This document shows, piece after piece, positions 1 through 7,421 of a stretch of DNA of 10,518 bases (positions are counted from its first letter, which is position 1; every line of letters starts with the position of its first letter). The DNA comes from Actinomycetes bacterium (GTDB lineage: Bacteria; Actinomycetota; Acidimicrobiia; Acidimicrobiales; Acidimicrobiaceae). The DNA is taken from the NCBI GenBank assembly GCA_021823385.1, contig JAKAOC010000036.1, forward strand, positions 1 through 10,518, given 5' to 3'. A program made the translations under genes and the position numbers. The notes under the pieces are model-generated. The model saw only the letters and a list, made by a program, of their open reading frames with translations. It ran no database searches and was not told the origin of the DNA.

Positions 1-477
1 CAGCGCCACGGTGAACATGCGGGACAGTATTGCCCGGGAGAGGGTGAAGGAGGGGTTCTCGGTGGTGGCGGCGATGATCTCGATGGCGCCCGCCTCCAGC
101 GGAGCCAGGAGCGCGTCTTGTTGCACCTTGGAGAGCCGGTGTATCTCGTCCACGAAGCAGACCACTCTCCCGGCAAAGAGGGAACGGCGCGCCTCGGCCG
201 TGGCTTCCACCGCCTTGCGGATCTCGGCCACGCCGAAGTTCGACCCGGTGTATTCCATGACTTTGGCTCCGCTCTCGGCGGCGAGCAGGCGGGCAATGGT
301 CGTCTTGGAACTCCCCGGTGGACCGTAGAGGATCAGTGAGAAGAGCCGAGCGCCGCCGCGGTAGCTCTCCAGGATTCCTCCGGGGGCAAGCAGGGGCCCG
401 TGTCCGATCAGCTCTTCGAAGCTGGAGGGCCGCAGCAGCTCCGCGAGCGGCTTTTCGCGCTGGGGATCACCAGGCAT
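1..477 (-). CDS. rarA: Replication-associated recombination protein A (RarA/MgsA), AAA+ ATPase, N-terminal part
   Basis: This is the first 159 residues of a RarA/MgsA/WRNIP1-family AAA+ ATPase; the rest lies beyond the left edge. Family members act at stalled replication forks and interact with SSB and DNA ends. Visible in order: the N-terminal signature PLAELLRPSSFEELIGH (about residues 10-26), Walker A GPPGSSKTT (52-60), Walker B CFVDEIHR (107-114) followed by the QQDALL helix, sensor 1 ATTENPSF (137-144), and the arginine-finger region LSR (151-153). The DEIHR and TTENPSF signatures separate it from RuvB and DnaX clamp loaders. The ATG at 477 is preceded by AAAGGGG with about 4 bases of spacing and follows the aspS stop by 16 bases, so the two genes are probably co-transcribed. 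Oddity: the glycine normally found before the Walker A lysine is Ser57. The family call is firm; full activity is not certain. Confidence 0.88.
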   Translation of the reverse strand, partial: MPGDPQREKPLAELLRPSSFEELIGHGPLLAPGGILESYRGGARLFSLILYGPPGSSKTTIARLLAAESGAKVMEYTGSNFGVAEIRKAVEATAEARRSLFAGRVVCFVDEIHRLSKVQQDALLAPLEAGAIEIIAATTENPSFTLSRAILSRMFTVAL

Positions 478-493
478 CGGGCCCCTTTCGGTC

Positions 494-2242
494 TCAGCCC
501 TGCCGGCGTGGCTTGAGCGTCAGGCCGACGAGGTCCAGGATCTCGGGCGCCACGGGCTTGGGTGCATTGGTCAGGGGGTCGAGCCCGCTTTGTGTCTTGG
601 GGAAGGCGATTACCTCTCGGATGTTCTCCTCTCCCGCCATCATCGCAGCCAGCCGGTCGATGCCGAAGGCGAAGCCCCCATGCGGTGGCGCACCGTAGCG
701 GAAGGCGTCCAGCAGGAAGCCGAAGCGGGAGGCGGCCTCCTCCGGATCGATCCCTAGCACCTGGAAGATCTTGGCCTGAATGTCGCCCCGGTGGATTCGG
801 ATGCTTCCGCTTCCCAATTCCCAGCCGTTGAGGACCAGATCGTAGGATTGCGAGCGCACCTTCAGGGGGTCAGTGTCGAGCAGGCCGAAATCCTCCTCGT
901 TCGGCATCGTGAAGGGATGATGCGCCGAGACAGGATTGCCCTTGTCATCGAGGCCTTCGAAGAGCGGGAAGTCCACCACCCAGACAAAGTGCAGCGCCGA
1001 GTGGTCCAGGCCCGGCCGGCCAAGGTCGAGGCGGATCTGCCCGAGTACTTTGACCGCGGTCTCCCAAGTGTCGGCAACCGCCAGCGCCAGGTCACCTGCC
1101 TTCAGGCCCAGTGCCTCTACGAATGCGGCGGTGCGTCCCTCGTCCAGGAACTTGGCGAGCGGCGACTCCAGCGCGAGGCCGGTCTCGCCCTCCACGACCC
1201 TGAACCAGGCCAGGCCTTTGGCGCCCAGCGCCTTTGCTCTCTCGACCAGCGCATCCAGTCTCGATCGGCTGAGGGTTTCGTCGACGGGGGCCTTGATGCC
1301 TTTCACGCACGGGGCTGCGAAGGCGCGTATGTCCCCTTGCCCGAGCAGCTCCGTAAGATCGACCAGCGGCGATCCGAAGCGAAGATCCGGCTTGTCGACC
1401 CCGTAGCGGTCCATTGCCTCGAACCAGGTCATCTGCCCTATGCCGCTCAGCTCGACTCCCCGGGTGGCCCGCACCACCTCCACTATTGCCTCGGTCACGA
1501 AAGCCCGCACGTCCTGCTGGGTCACGAAGGAGGCTTCCATGTCCAGCTGAGTGAACTCGAACTGCCGATCCGCGCGCAGGTCCTCGTCGCGCAGGCAGCG
1601 CGCGATCTGGTAATAGCGATCGAATCCGCCCACCATGAGCAGCTGCTTGGCGATCTGGGGGCTCTGGGGAAGAACGTAGAAATTGCCGGGCTGCAGCCGG
1701 GAGGGAACCAGGAACTCGCGCGCCCCTTCCGGGGTCGGAGTCCACAGGAGCGGGGTTTCGACCTCGCAGAAGCCCTGCCGCTCCATGGCGGTCCGGATGG
1801 CCTGGTTCACCCTGGCGCGGGTGCGCAGGTTGTTCTGCATCCGCTCACGCCTTATGTCCAGGTAGCGGTACTTCAGGCGGGTCGACTCCTCGACTTCGGC
1901 GTGCCCGGTAACCGTGAAGGGGGTCACCGCCGCGGGGCCGAGCAGCTCGATGGCGGCCTCGCGCAGCTCCACCTCGCCCGAGGCGATGTTGGGGTTGTCG
2001 GTCCCCTTGGGACGCCGGGCGACGACGCCGGTGGCCCGGATCGCCGACTCCGTCCGCAGCTCAGGATTGCGTTCGGTCACGATCTGCACGGTCCCGGTGT
2101 GATCGCGAATGTCGACGAAGGAGAGGTGCTCACCGTGGTCGCGCACACTGTTGACCCAGCCGCACAGGGAGGCGCTCTCCCCGACGAGGTGCGTGGTCAC
2201 CTCCGCGCAATAGTGGGTCCTCAGTCCCGCTGCCTTGCTCAT
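494..2242 (-). CDS. aspS: Aspartyl-tRNA synthetase (probably non-discriminating, Asp/Asn)
   Basis: A 582-residue class IIb synthetase of normal bacterial length that attaches aspartate to tRNA-Asp in the cytosol. An N-terminal OB-fold anticodon-binding domain (about 8-110) contains CGWV and FVDIRD. The catalytic domain begins near YRYLDIRR (125-132), followed by PEGAREFLVPSR (171-182), LPQSPQ (191-196), and motif 2 with RCLRDEDLRADRQ (215-227). A bacterial GAD-type insertion occupies roughly 300-415. VWVVDFPLFE (420-429), motif 3 GFAFGIDR (523-530) and the C-terminal IREVIAFPKT (541-550) follow. Residue 36 is His where E. coli has Leu30. From memory, His here is typical of non-discriminating enzymes, which also charge tRNA-Asn and depend on GatCAB. 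Phe228 replaces the Pro common in RADRQPEF. The ATG at 2242 has GGAAAG upstream. The gene is divergent from alaS and its stop lies 16 bases before rarA. Confidence 0.98.
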   Translation of the reverse strand: MSKAAGLRTHYCAEVTTHLVGESASLCGWVNSVRDHGEHLSFVDIRDHTGTVQIVTERNPELRTESAIRATGVVARRPKGTDNPNIASGEVELREAAIELLGPAAVTPFTVTGHAEVEESTRLKYRYLDIRRERMQNNLRTRARVNQAIRTAMERQGFCEVETPLLWTPTPEGAREFLVPSRLQPGNFYVLPQSPQIAKQLLMVGGFDRYYQIARCLRDEDLRADRQFEFTQLDMEASFVTQQDVRAFVTEAIVEVVRATRGVELSGIGQMTWFEAMDRYGVDKPDLRFGSPLVDLTELLGQGDIRAFAAPCVKGIKAPVDETLSRSRLDALVERAKALGAKGLAWFRVVEGETGLALESPLAKFLDEGRTAAFVEALGLKAGDLALAVADTWETAVKVLGQIRLDLGRPGLDHSALHFVWVVDFPLFEGLDDKGNPVSAHHPFTMPNEEDFGLLDTDPLKVRSQSYDLVLNGWELGSGSIRIHRGDIQAKIFQVLGIDPEEAASRFGFLLDAFRYGAPPHGGFAFGIDRLAAMMAGEENIREVIAFPKTQSGLDPLTNAPKPVAPEILDLVGLTLKPRRQG

Positions 2243-2401
2243 TTACGCTTCTTTCCAAGTGGCAGTTGCCTAATAGGGGATACCTAGTCAAGACTAAGCG
2301 CCGGGAGGGTGCGATTTCCCCGGGTGGCGGCCGCTCCGCGAGGGCGGGCAGTGGCCACAATCAAGCTGCGGCCAGGGGTTGCGAGGTAGGATGGAGGCCA
2401 A
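2243..2401. promoter_or_regulatory. Divergent aspS/alaS intergenic region, presumed back-to-back promoters
   Basis: This 159-base gap separates the divergent start codons of aspS and alaS, so it must hold promoters for both. On the minus strand a TTGACT element (2291 to 2286) and a TATTAG element (2275 to 2270) are present, but only 10 bases separate them, so they cannot be paired as a classical -35/-10; TATTAG alone could serve as the aspS -10. No convincing plus-strand hexamer pair was found. The half nearer alaS is very G+C-rich. GGAGG at 2393-2397, 4 bases before the alaS ATG, is its ribosome binding site. No T-box-like structure was recognised. Boundaries are certain; the promoter elements are weak guesses. 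Confidence 0.4.
2285..2296. repeat. Short inverted repeat TAGTC-AA-GACTA
   Basis: Two 5-base arms, TAGTC and GACTA, flank AA in the aspS/alaS gap. The repeat overlaps the TTGACT element read on the minus strand. It could be a small operator half-site pair, but at this length chance is a real alternative. Confidence 0.3.
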
Positions 2402-4981
2402 ATGGACGCCAATCAACTGAGAAGAGCCTTCACCGAGTTTTTCGTCGAGCGCGGACACGTGCCCGTGCCTTCGGCGTCGCTCATTCCCCATGACCCGACC
2501 GTGCTTTTCACCGTGGCCGGCATGGTGCCTTTCAAGCCTTATTTCCTGGGGGAGGAGCAGGCGCCCTTCAAACGCGCGACGACCATCCAGAAATGCATGC
2601 GCGCCGGGGGGAAGCACAACGACCTTGACCAGATCGGCCGTACCGCGCGCCACCTCACCTTCTTCGAGATGCTGGGCAATTTCTCCTTCGGCGACTACTT
2701 CAAGGAGCAGGCGATCCCCTTCGCCTGGGAGTTGGTCACAACGGTGCTGGGCATCGATCCCGATCGCCTCTGGGTGACGGTGCACCTCTCCGACGACGAG
2801 GCCGAGCGCATCTGGCGCGACGAAGTCGGGGTGCCAGCCGGCCGTATCCAGCGCCTGGACGAGGACAACTGGTGGCAGATGGCCGATACCGGCCCCTGTG
2901 GTCCGTGCTCGGAGATCTACTTCGACAAGGGTGCCGAGTACGGGCAGGAGGGTGGCCCCGCTTTCGGCTCGGACGAGCGCTACCTGGAAATCTGGAACCT
3001 CGTATTCATGCAGTACGACCGGAGTGAGGATGGCGCTCTCCATCCTCTGCCAAAGCCCTGTATCGACACCGGAGCGGGCCTGGAGCGCATCCTGCCGGTC
3101 CTACAGGGCAAGGGGTCGGTCTATGAGACCGACCTGCTCAGGCCGATGCTCGACCTTGCCATCGACCTGACCGGCGCGACATACGGGGAGGATTACGAGA
3201 CAGACGTTTCCTTGCGCATCATGGCCGACCACGCCCGCTCCATGACCTTCCTGGTGGCCGACGGCGTGCTCCCTTCCAACGAGGGGCGCGGATACGTGCT
3301 CAGGCGCATCATCCGTCGCGCCGCGCTTCGCGGCTGGCGGATAGGGCACCACGAAAACATGCTCGGCGCCATGGTGGACAAGGTCGTCGCGGCGATGGGG
3401 GAGGCCTATCCCGACCTGCCCAAGCAGCAGGATTTCATCCGCATGGTCATCACGCGCGAGGAGGAGCGCTTCGCGCGCACCCTGCGTGCCGGCTCGAACC
3501 AGCTCGATGCCGAGATCGCCGAGGGAGGGACCATAAGCGGAGCCGCCGCGTTCCGCCTTCACGACACCTACGGCTTCCCGATCGAGCTCACCGAGGAGAT
3601 CGCGGCTTCGCGCGGGGTTCACGTCGACATGGAGGGCTTCCACGCCGCCATGGCCGAGCAGCGTGCGCGTGCCCGGGCGGACTTCAAGGAGAAGGGCGTG
3701 GAGGCAGAACTGACCGAGGCCTATCGCGAGCTGGCGGAGCAGTTCGGCCCGACCGAATTCTCAGGCTACGAGACCACCGAGGACACCGCCCGGGTGCTGG
3801 GAGTCTTCGAGCTCACGGGACAGCCCGGCGTCTATGAGATCTTCCTCGACCGCACCCCCTTCTACGCGGAGCAGGGCGGCCAGGTCGGCGACACCGGGAC
3901 CATTTCGGGCGACGAGGGAGTCGCGGAAATCCTCGACACCAACTATGCGGTGGGGGCGCTGATCCGGCACCGTGCCCGCTTCCAGAGCGGATCCTTCACG
4001 GTTGGCCAGCTGGTCAAAGCGACGGTGGATGCCGATCGAAGGGCGCGTATCAGGCGTAATCACACCGCCACCCATCTCGCTCATTGGGCGCTGCGAGCCG
4101 TGCTCGGCGAGCACGTGAAGCAGCAGGGCTCCCTGGTCGCGCCGGACCGGCTTCGTTTCGACTTCTTCCACTGGGGCCAGACCAGCTCCGAGGAGCTGCG
4201 CCGGGTGGAGGAGCTTGTGAACGGCGCGATCTTCGCCGACCAGGCCGTCGTGACGGTGGAGACTTCCAAGGCCGACGCAGAGGGCATGGGCGCCATCGCC
4301 TTTTTCGGGGACAAGTACGGGGACAAGGTGCGCGTGGTGAAGGCCGGCGAGAACTCGCTGGAGTTCTGCGGGGGCACCCACGTCCACTCCTTGGGCGACA
4401 TAGGTCTCTTCGTCGTGGTCTCCGAGGGCTCCATCGGCGCGAACACGCGCCGCATCGAGGCGCTCACCGGCCGGGCCGCCCTGGACCACCTCTTTGCACG
4501 TTCGGACCAGCTGGGAGCGGTCGCCAGGGAGCTCGGTGTCGCCGAGGGCGAGGTGCTCGGGCGGATCGAAACCATGCGCGCCAAGGAGCGTGAGCTTGCC
4601 GAAAGCCTTCGCACGTTGGAGGCGGAGCGCGTCGGCTCCCTGGCCAGGACGTTGGCGGCTTCGGCCACCGACGGCACCATCGTCGAGCGGGTGGACGGTC
4701 TGGGCCCTGCCATGCTGAAGGACCTGGCTTCCGTGCTCAAATCAATGCCGGGCGTGGAAGTGGTCGTGCTCGCCTCTGCCGTCGATGCGGGACGCGCGGC
4801 TCTGGTTGCGGCCCGGGGCAGCGCTCGGCAGCTGGATGTTTCCGAGCTGGTGGCCGGAGCTGCAAGGCTGCTGGGCGGTGGAGTGGGGCGCAGCCCTGAG
4901 TTCGCCCAGTCCGGCGGGAAGAACCTGGAGGCGATCGACGAGGCGTTGGCACTGGTGCGAACCAGCCTCGCCGAGCGTTGA
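2402..4981 (+). CDS. alaS: Alanyl-tRNA synthetase
   Basis: An 859-residue AlaRS, close to the roughly 875 residues of the E. coli enzyme, which charges tRNA-Ala and hydrolyses mischarged Ser- and Gly-tRNA-Ala. The class II catalytic core (1 to about 240) includes FTVAGMVPFKPYF (36-48), the KHNDLDQIGRTARH stretch (71-84), motif 2 FFEMLGNFSFGDYF (87-100), and motif 3 DTGAGLERI (222-230). A tRNA-recognition domain runs to about 450. The editing domain shows EQGGQVGD (490-497) and the zinc-site ligands His554 and His558 in HTATH plus Cys656 and His660 in CGGTH. A coiled-coil stretch (about 700-750) leads to a C-Ala domain with the glycine-rich LLGGGVGR (823-830) and AQSGGKN (835-841). The ATG at 2402 has GGAGG 4 bases upstream. 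ruvX starts 28 bases after its stop. No defects were seen. Confidence 0.98.
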   Translation: MDANQLRRAFTEFFVERGHVPVPSASLIPHDPTVLFTVAGMVPFKPYFLGEEQAPFKRATTIQKCMRAGGKHNDLDQIGRTARHLTFFEMLGNFSFGDYFKEQAIPFAWELVTTVLGIDPDRLWVTVHLSDDEAERIWRDEVGVPAGRIQRLDEDNWWQMADTGPCGPCSEIYFDKGAEYGQEGGPAFGSDERYLEIWNLVFMQYDRSEDGALHPLPKPCIDTGAGLERILPVLQGKGSVYETDLLRPMLDLAIDLTGATYGEDYETDVSLRIMADHARSMTFLVADGVLPSNEGRGYVLRRIIRRAALRGWRIGHHENMLGAMVDKVVAAMGEAYPDLPKQQDFIRMVITREEERFARTLRAGSNQLDAEIAEGGTISGAAAFRLHDTYGFPIELTEEIAASRGVHVDMEGFHAAMAEQRARARADFKEKGVEAELTEAYRELAEQFGPTEFSGYETTEDTARVLGVFELTGQPGVYEIFLDRTPFYAEQGGQVGDTGTISGDEGVAEILDTNYAVGALIRHRARFQSGSFTVGQLVKATVDADRRARIRRNHTATHLAHWALRAVLGEHVKQQGSLVAPDRLRFDFFHWGQTSSEELRRVEELVNGAIFADQAVVTVETSKADAEGMGAIAFFGDKYGDKVRVVKAGENSLEFCGGTHVHSLGDIGLFVVVSEGSIGANTRRIEALTGRAALDHLFARSDQLGAVARELGVAEGEVLGRIETMRAKERELAESLRTLEAERVGSLARTLAASATDGTIVERVDGLGPAMLKDLASVLKSMPGVEVVVLASAVDAGRAALVAARGSARQLDVSELVAGAARLLGGGVGRSPEFAQSGGKNLEAIDEALALVRTSLAER

Positions 4982-4990
4982 AGCCGGCAC

Positions 4991-4997
4991 GAGAGGG
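4991..4997 (+). promoter_or_regulatory. Probable ribosome binding site of ruvX (GAGAGGG)
   Basis: GAGAGGG is the only purine-rich anti-16S match between the alaS stop and ruvX. It lies 12 bases before the TTG at 5010, somewhat longer than ideal. It supports that TTG because no other start codon fits the family N-terminus. Confidence 0.5.
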
Positions 4998-5009
4998 TTC
5001 CTTCAAGCG

Positions 5010-5435
5010 TTGAAGATCGTGGCACTGGACCTCGGAAAGAGACGCGTGGGCGTTGCCATTGGGAACGACACCATAGGCGTGGCGGTTCCGGTTGACGCCT
5101 ACCGCGTTCAGGGCCGCCTCGAGGACGAGATAGCGGCGTTGGCGAGGTTCGTGGCGGAGTATGAGCCGGAGCTGCTGGTTGTGGGAGATCCGGTCTCCCT
5201 CGATGGCAGCGCCGGGCCCAGTGCCCTGTGGGCCCGGGGGATCGCCTCCAGGATTGCAGAGGCACTCTCCCTCGGGCTGGCGCTGGTGGACGAGCGTCTC
5301 ACCAGCCGGGAAGCGGCCAGGGCATTGGCCGAGGCCGGCGTGCGTGGCCGCGGGGCCAGGAGCCGCATCGACTCTGCGGCTGCGGCGGTGATACTTGAGC
5401 ACTATCTTGGCTCAGGCGCCTCCGCCGAGAATTGA
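5010..5435 (+). CDS. ruvX: RuvX/YqgF family protein: Holliday junction resolvase-like, pre-16S rRNA nuclease
   Basis: A 141-residue protein of the usual RuvX/YqgF size (E. coli 138). The family has an RNase H-like fold and is implicated in 5' maturation of 16S rRNA; a role in Holliday junction resolution has also been proposed. Visible motifs: ALDLGKRRVGVA (5-16) with catalytic Asp7, VVGDPVSLDG (57-66), VDERLTS (93-99) with Asp94/Glu95, and the C-terminal IDSAAAAVILEHYL (120-133) with Asp121. The acidic active-site residues expected for the fold are therefore present. The start is TTG at 5010, giving the standard MKIVALDLG beginning; the upstream in-frame codons back into alaS offer no better start. 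It sits 28 bases after alaS and 37 before mltG, the usual actinobacterial order, and is likely co-transcribed with both. Confidence 0.93.
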   Translation: MKIVALDLGKRRVGVAIGNDTIGVAVPVDAYRVQGRLEDEIAALARFVAEYEPELLVVGDPVSLDGSAGPSALWARGIASRIAEALSLGLALVDERLTSREAARALAEAGVRGRGARSRIDSAAAAVILEHYLGSGASAEN

Positions 5436-5437
5436 CG

Positions 5438-5456
5438 GGGAACCGGTGGGGTTCCC
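5438..5456 (+). other. Hairpin between ruvX and mltG (GGGAACC / GGTTCCC)
   Basis: A perfect 7-base-pair stem, GGGAACC and GGTTCCC, encloses a 5-base loop (GGTGG) starting 2 bases after the ruvX stop; a G-T wobble can add one more pair. It is followed by TCTAGCG rather than a T-run, so it does not look like a complete intrinsic terminator. It could be a weak attenuator, an mRNA-stability element, or chance in G+C-rich DNA. The mltG ribosome binding site GAGG (5463-5466) lies just outside it. Confidence 0.45.
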
Positions 5457-5472
5457 TCTAGCGAGGTCTTGA

Positions 5473-6543
5473 ATGTCCGAAGTTGATCTGGCGCCTTTGC
5501 CAAGCTGGGAGCACCGGCGTCGAATCCACTGGGGGAGGTTGATTCTCGTCCTGGCGGTGCTCCTGGTCGTACTTGCCCTGGTGATCGCCGGAGGAGCCTA
5601 CGCCGTATACAGCCACGAAGTGGGCGGGAGTGCCAAGGGGCCCACCGTCGACTTCGTCGTCGGGCCGGGTGACAGCCTTTCGTCTGTTGCAGACCGGCTG
5701 GCGGGCGACGCTGTGGTGAGGTCGGGCCTCTTTTTCCGGCTTTACGTCCACCTGCATCCACAGCCTGCGCTTCGCCCGGGCACATACCTTCTTCACAAGG
5801 GGGAATCCGTCGCCGACGTGCTGGCCGCCTTCCGCAACATGGAAGTCGCGGAGTACCGCTTCACCGTCATCCCGGGAATGAACCTCACCCAGATCGCCGC
5901 GGTCGCGGGGAAGATCCCCGGCCACACCAGCGCGGGCTTTGCCCGGGCGCTCCAGGCCGGTGGCTACCGGAGCCCCTTCCTGCCTACTCCGGCCTCCTCG
6001 CTGGAGGGACTGCTCTCGCCCGACACGTATTTCGTGCTGAAGAGCGAGCCGGACCGCAAGATCATCCAACAGATGCTGAATCAGACCACCAAGGTGGCTG
6101 CGGCGGCCGGCCTCATTCCGGGCAGCACCCATTTCGGTCTTGACCCCTACCAGATCCTCACCGTCGCCTCTTTGATCCAGCGCGAGGCCCTCCAGGCGGG
6201 GGATTATCCCAAGGTGGCCAGGGTAATCTACAACCGGTTGTCCGCCGGCATGCCCCTACAGCTCGATTCAACCGTGCTCTACGGGCTACACCTGAGCGGC
6301 GGCTCGCCTACACTTGATCAGTTGAAGATTGCAACTCCCTATAACACCTATCTGATCACGGGGTTGCCGCCTACGCCGATATCAGCCCCAACCAGGGCGG
6401 CGATCCAGGCGGCACTTAATCCCACCCCCGGGTCCTGGCTCTACTTCGTGGTGGTGCGAGCGGACGGCACGGAGGCTTTCTCCACGACATACCAGGAGCA
6501 GTTGGCAAATGAAAATCTCGCGGCGCAGAGGGGGCTCGGATGA
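5473..6543 (+). CDS. mltG: Endolytic murein transglycosylase MltG (YceG-like)
   Basis: A 356-residue membrane-anchored YceG/MltG protein, which cleaves nascent peptidoglycan strands outside the cytoplasmic membrane and is thought to set glycan length. A short basic cytoplasmic tail (EHRRRIHWGR, 13-22) precedes one membrane segment (about 23-46), giving an N-in topology. A LysM-like subdomain (about 57-110) contains VVGPGDSLSSVADRL and LRPGTYLL. The catalytic domain includes LEGLLSPDTYF (177-187), VASLIQREA (231-239), VARVIYNRL (248-256), LQLDSTVLYGL (262-272) and the signature YNTYLITGLPPTPI (290-303). Glu238 aligns with catalytic Glu218 of E. coli (alignment from memory). Gln236 replaces a Glu commonly found two residues earlier. 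The ATG has GAGG 6 bases upstream. Its TGA overlaps the aroE ATG, so translational coupling is likely. Confidence 0.94.
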   Translation: MSEVDLAPLPSWEHRRRIHWGRLILVLAVLLVVLALVIAGGAYAVYSHEVGGSAKGPTVDFVVGPGDSLSSVADRLAGDAVVRSGLFFRLYVHLHPQPALRPGTYLLHKGESVADVLAAFRNMEVAEYRFTVIPGMNLTQIAAVAGKIPGHTSAGFARALQAGGYRSPFLPTPASSLEGLLSPDTYFVLKSEPDRKIIQQMLNQTTKVAAAAGLIPGSTHFGLDPYQILTVASLIQREALQAGDYPKVARVIYNRLSAGMPLQLDSTVLYGLHLSGGSPTLDQLKIATPYNTYLITGLPPTPISAPTRAAIQAALNPTPGSWLYFVVVRADGTEAFSTTYQEQLANENLAAQRGLG

Positions 6544-7421
6544 GCTCGAATGAGGATGGCGCCCTCCACCAGTCCTGGGCCTGGCCGACCGGCACGACCC
6601 GGGTTGCGGCGGTCATCGGCGATCCGGTGTCGCATTCGCTTTCCCCGGTGTTGCACAACGCTGCCATCAGGCGGCTAGGGCTGGACATGGTCGTGGTTGC
6701 CTTTCGGACCACCAAGGCCGGCATCGGTACCGCCATGGCGGCGGCTCGCGAGTTCGGGCTGGCCGGGCTGATGGTGACCATGCCCCACAAGCAGTCGATC
6801 ATCGACCACCTCGACGCGGTGTCGGAGCGCTCACAGCGGCTCCAGAGCGTCAACTACGTCTACTGGGAGGGCGACAAGCTCGTCGGGGATTCCGCCGACG
6901 GCATCGCCTTGATCAACTCACTTCGGACCGACTTCGACGTCTCGATCCGAGGCAAGGCGGTGGCCCTTCTCGGCAGCGGCGGCGCCGCGCGCTCGATCGC
7001 CCTCGCGGCGGCCGAGGCGGGGGCGGCCAGCGTGTGCGTCATCTCGCGCAACCTCCAGACCGCCTCGGCAGCCGCCGACCTGGCCGGATCTGTGGGCTAC
7101 GTAGGAGTGGCCGCCGACGCCGCCCAGGCGGACGTGGTCATCAACGCCACCCCGGTGGGAATGGCGGGGACCAGTGTCGCCGGACTCAGCCCGGTGGGAG
7201 TGGACTACCTGCACCAGGGGCAGTTTGTCTACGACATCGTCTACAACCCGCTCGTCACACCGCTGATGGAGCTTGCGGCGGCAAAGGGAATTCCGGCCGG
7301 AAATGGGGTCGGAATGCTGGTGCACGCCGTGGCCACAGCCTTCGAAGCATGGACCGGGATTGCCGCGCCGCTGGAGGAGATGCAAGCGGCCGCACGTGCC
7401 GAAACATTGCGACGCCTCTAA
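6540..7421 (+). CDS. aroE: Shikimate dehydrogenase (AroE family), with altered substrate-site residues
   Basis: A 293-residue AroE-family enzyme expected to reduce 3-dehydroshikimate to shikimate with NADPH in aromatic amino acid synthesis. Visible: GDPVSHSLSPVLHN (27-40) with the substrate-binding serines, VTMPHK (79-84) with catalytic Lys84, SVN (103-105) with substrate Asn105, DG (120-121) with catalytic Asp120, the dinucleotide loop GSGGAAR (145-151), INATPVGM (201-208), YDIVYNPLVTPL (231-242) and GNGVGMLVH (254-262). The first 20 residues extend beyond the usual start; the ATG is kept because it overlaps the mltG stop as ATGA and has AGAGGGGG just upstream. Oddities: the usual Asn before VT is Met78, NTDG reads SADG, and the Gln normally following MLVx is Ala263. 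It could be a functional divergent AroE or a related quinate/shikimate dehydrogenase; its place in the operon favours AroE. Confidence 0.9.
   Translation: MSSNEDGALHQSWAWPTGTTRVAAVIGDPVSHSLSPVLHNAAIRRLGLDMVVVAFRTTKAGIGTAMAAAREFGLAGLMVTMPHKQSIIDHLDAVSERSQRLQSVNYVYWEGDKLVGDSADGIALINSLRTDFDVSIRGKAVALLGSGGAARSIALAAAEAGAASVCVISRNLQTASAAADLAGSVGYVGVAADAAQADVVINATPVGMAGTSVAGLSPVGVDYLHQGQFVYDIVYNPLVTPLMELAAAKGIPAGNGVGMLVHAVATAFEAWTGIAAPLEEMQAAARAETLRRL

Noticed and set aside
791..2287. 498-codon plus-strand open frame opposite aspS
   Set aside because: It lies antisense to an unmistakable aspS, shows no recognisable domain, and is rich in Arg, Gly, His and Gln as expected of a mirror frame in G+C-rich coding DNA.
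2270..2291. TTGACT plus TATTAG as a classical aspS promoter
   Set aside because: Only 10 bases separate the two hexamers, far below the 16-18 needed, so they cannot be used together.
3761..4489. 242-codon minus-strand open frame inside alaS
   Set aside because: It sits entirely opposite the AlaRS editing domain and has no motif of its own.
4081..5265. 394-codon minus-strand open frame opposite alaS and ruvX
   Set aside because: The Ser/Arg/Pro-rich translation is a typical mirror of G+C-rich coding sequence; both plus-strand genes are firmly identified.
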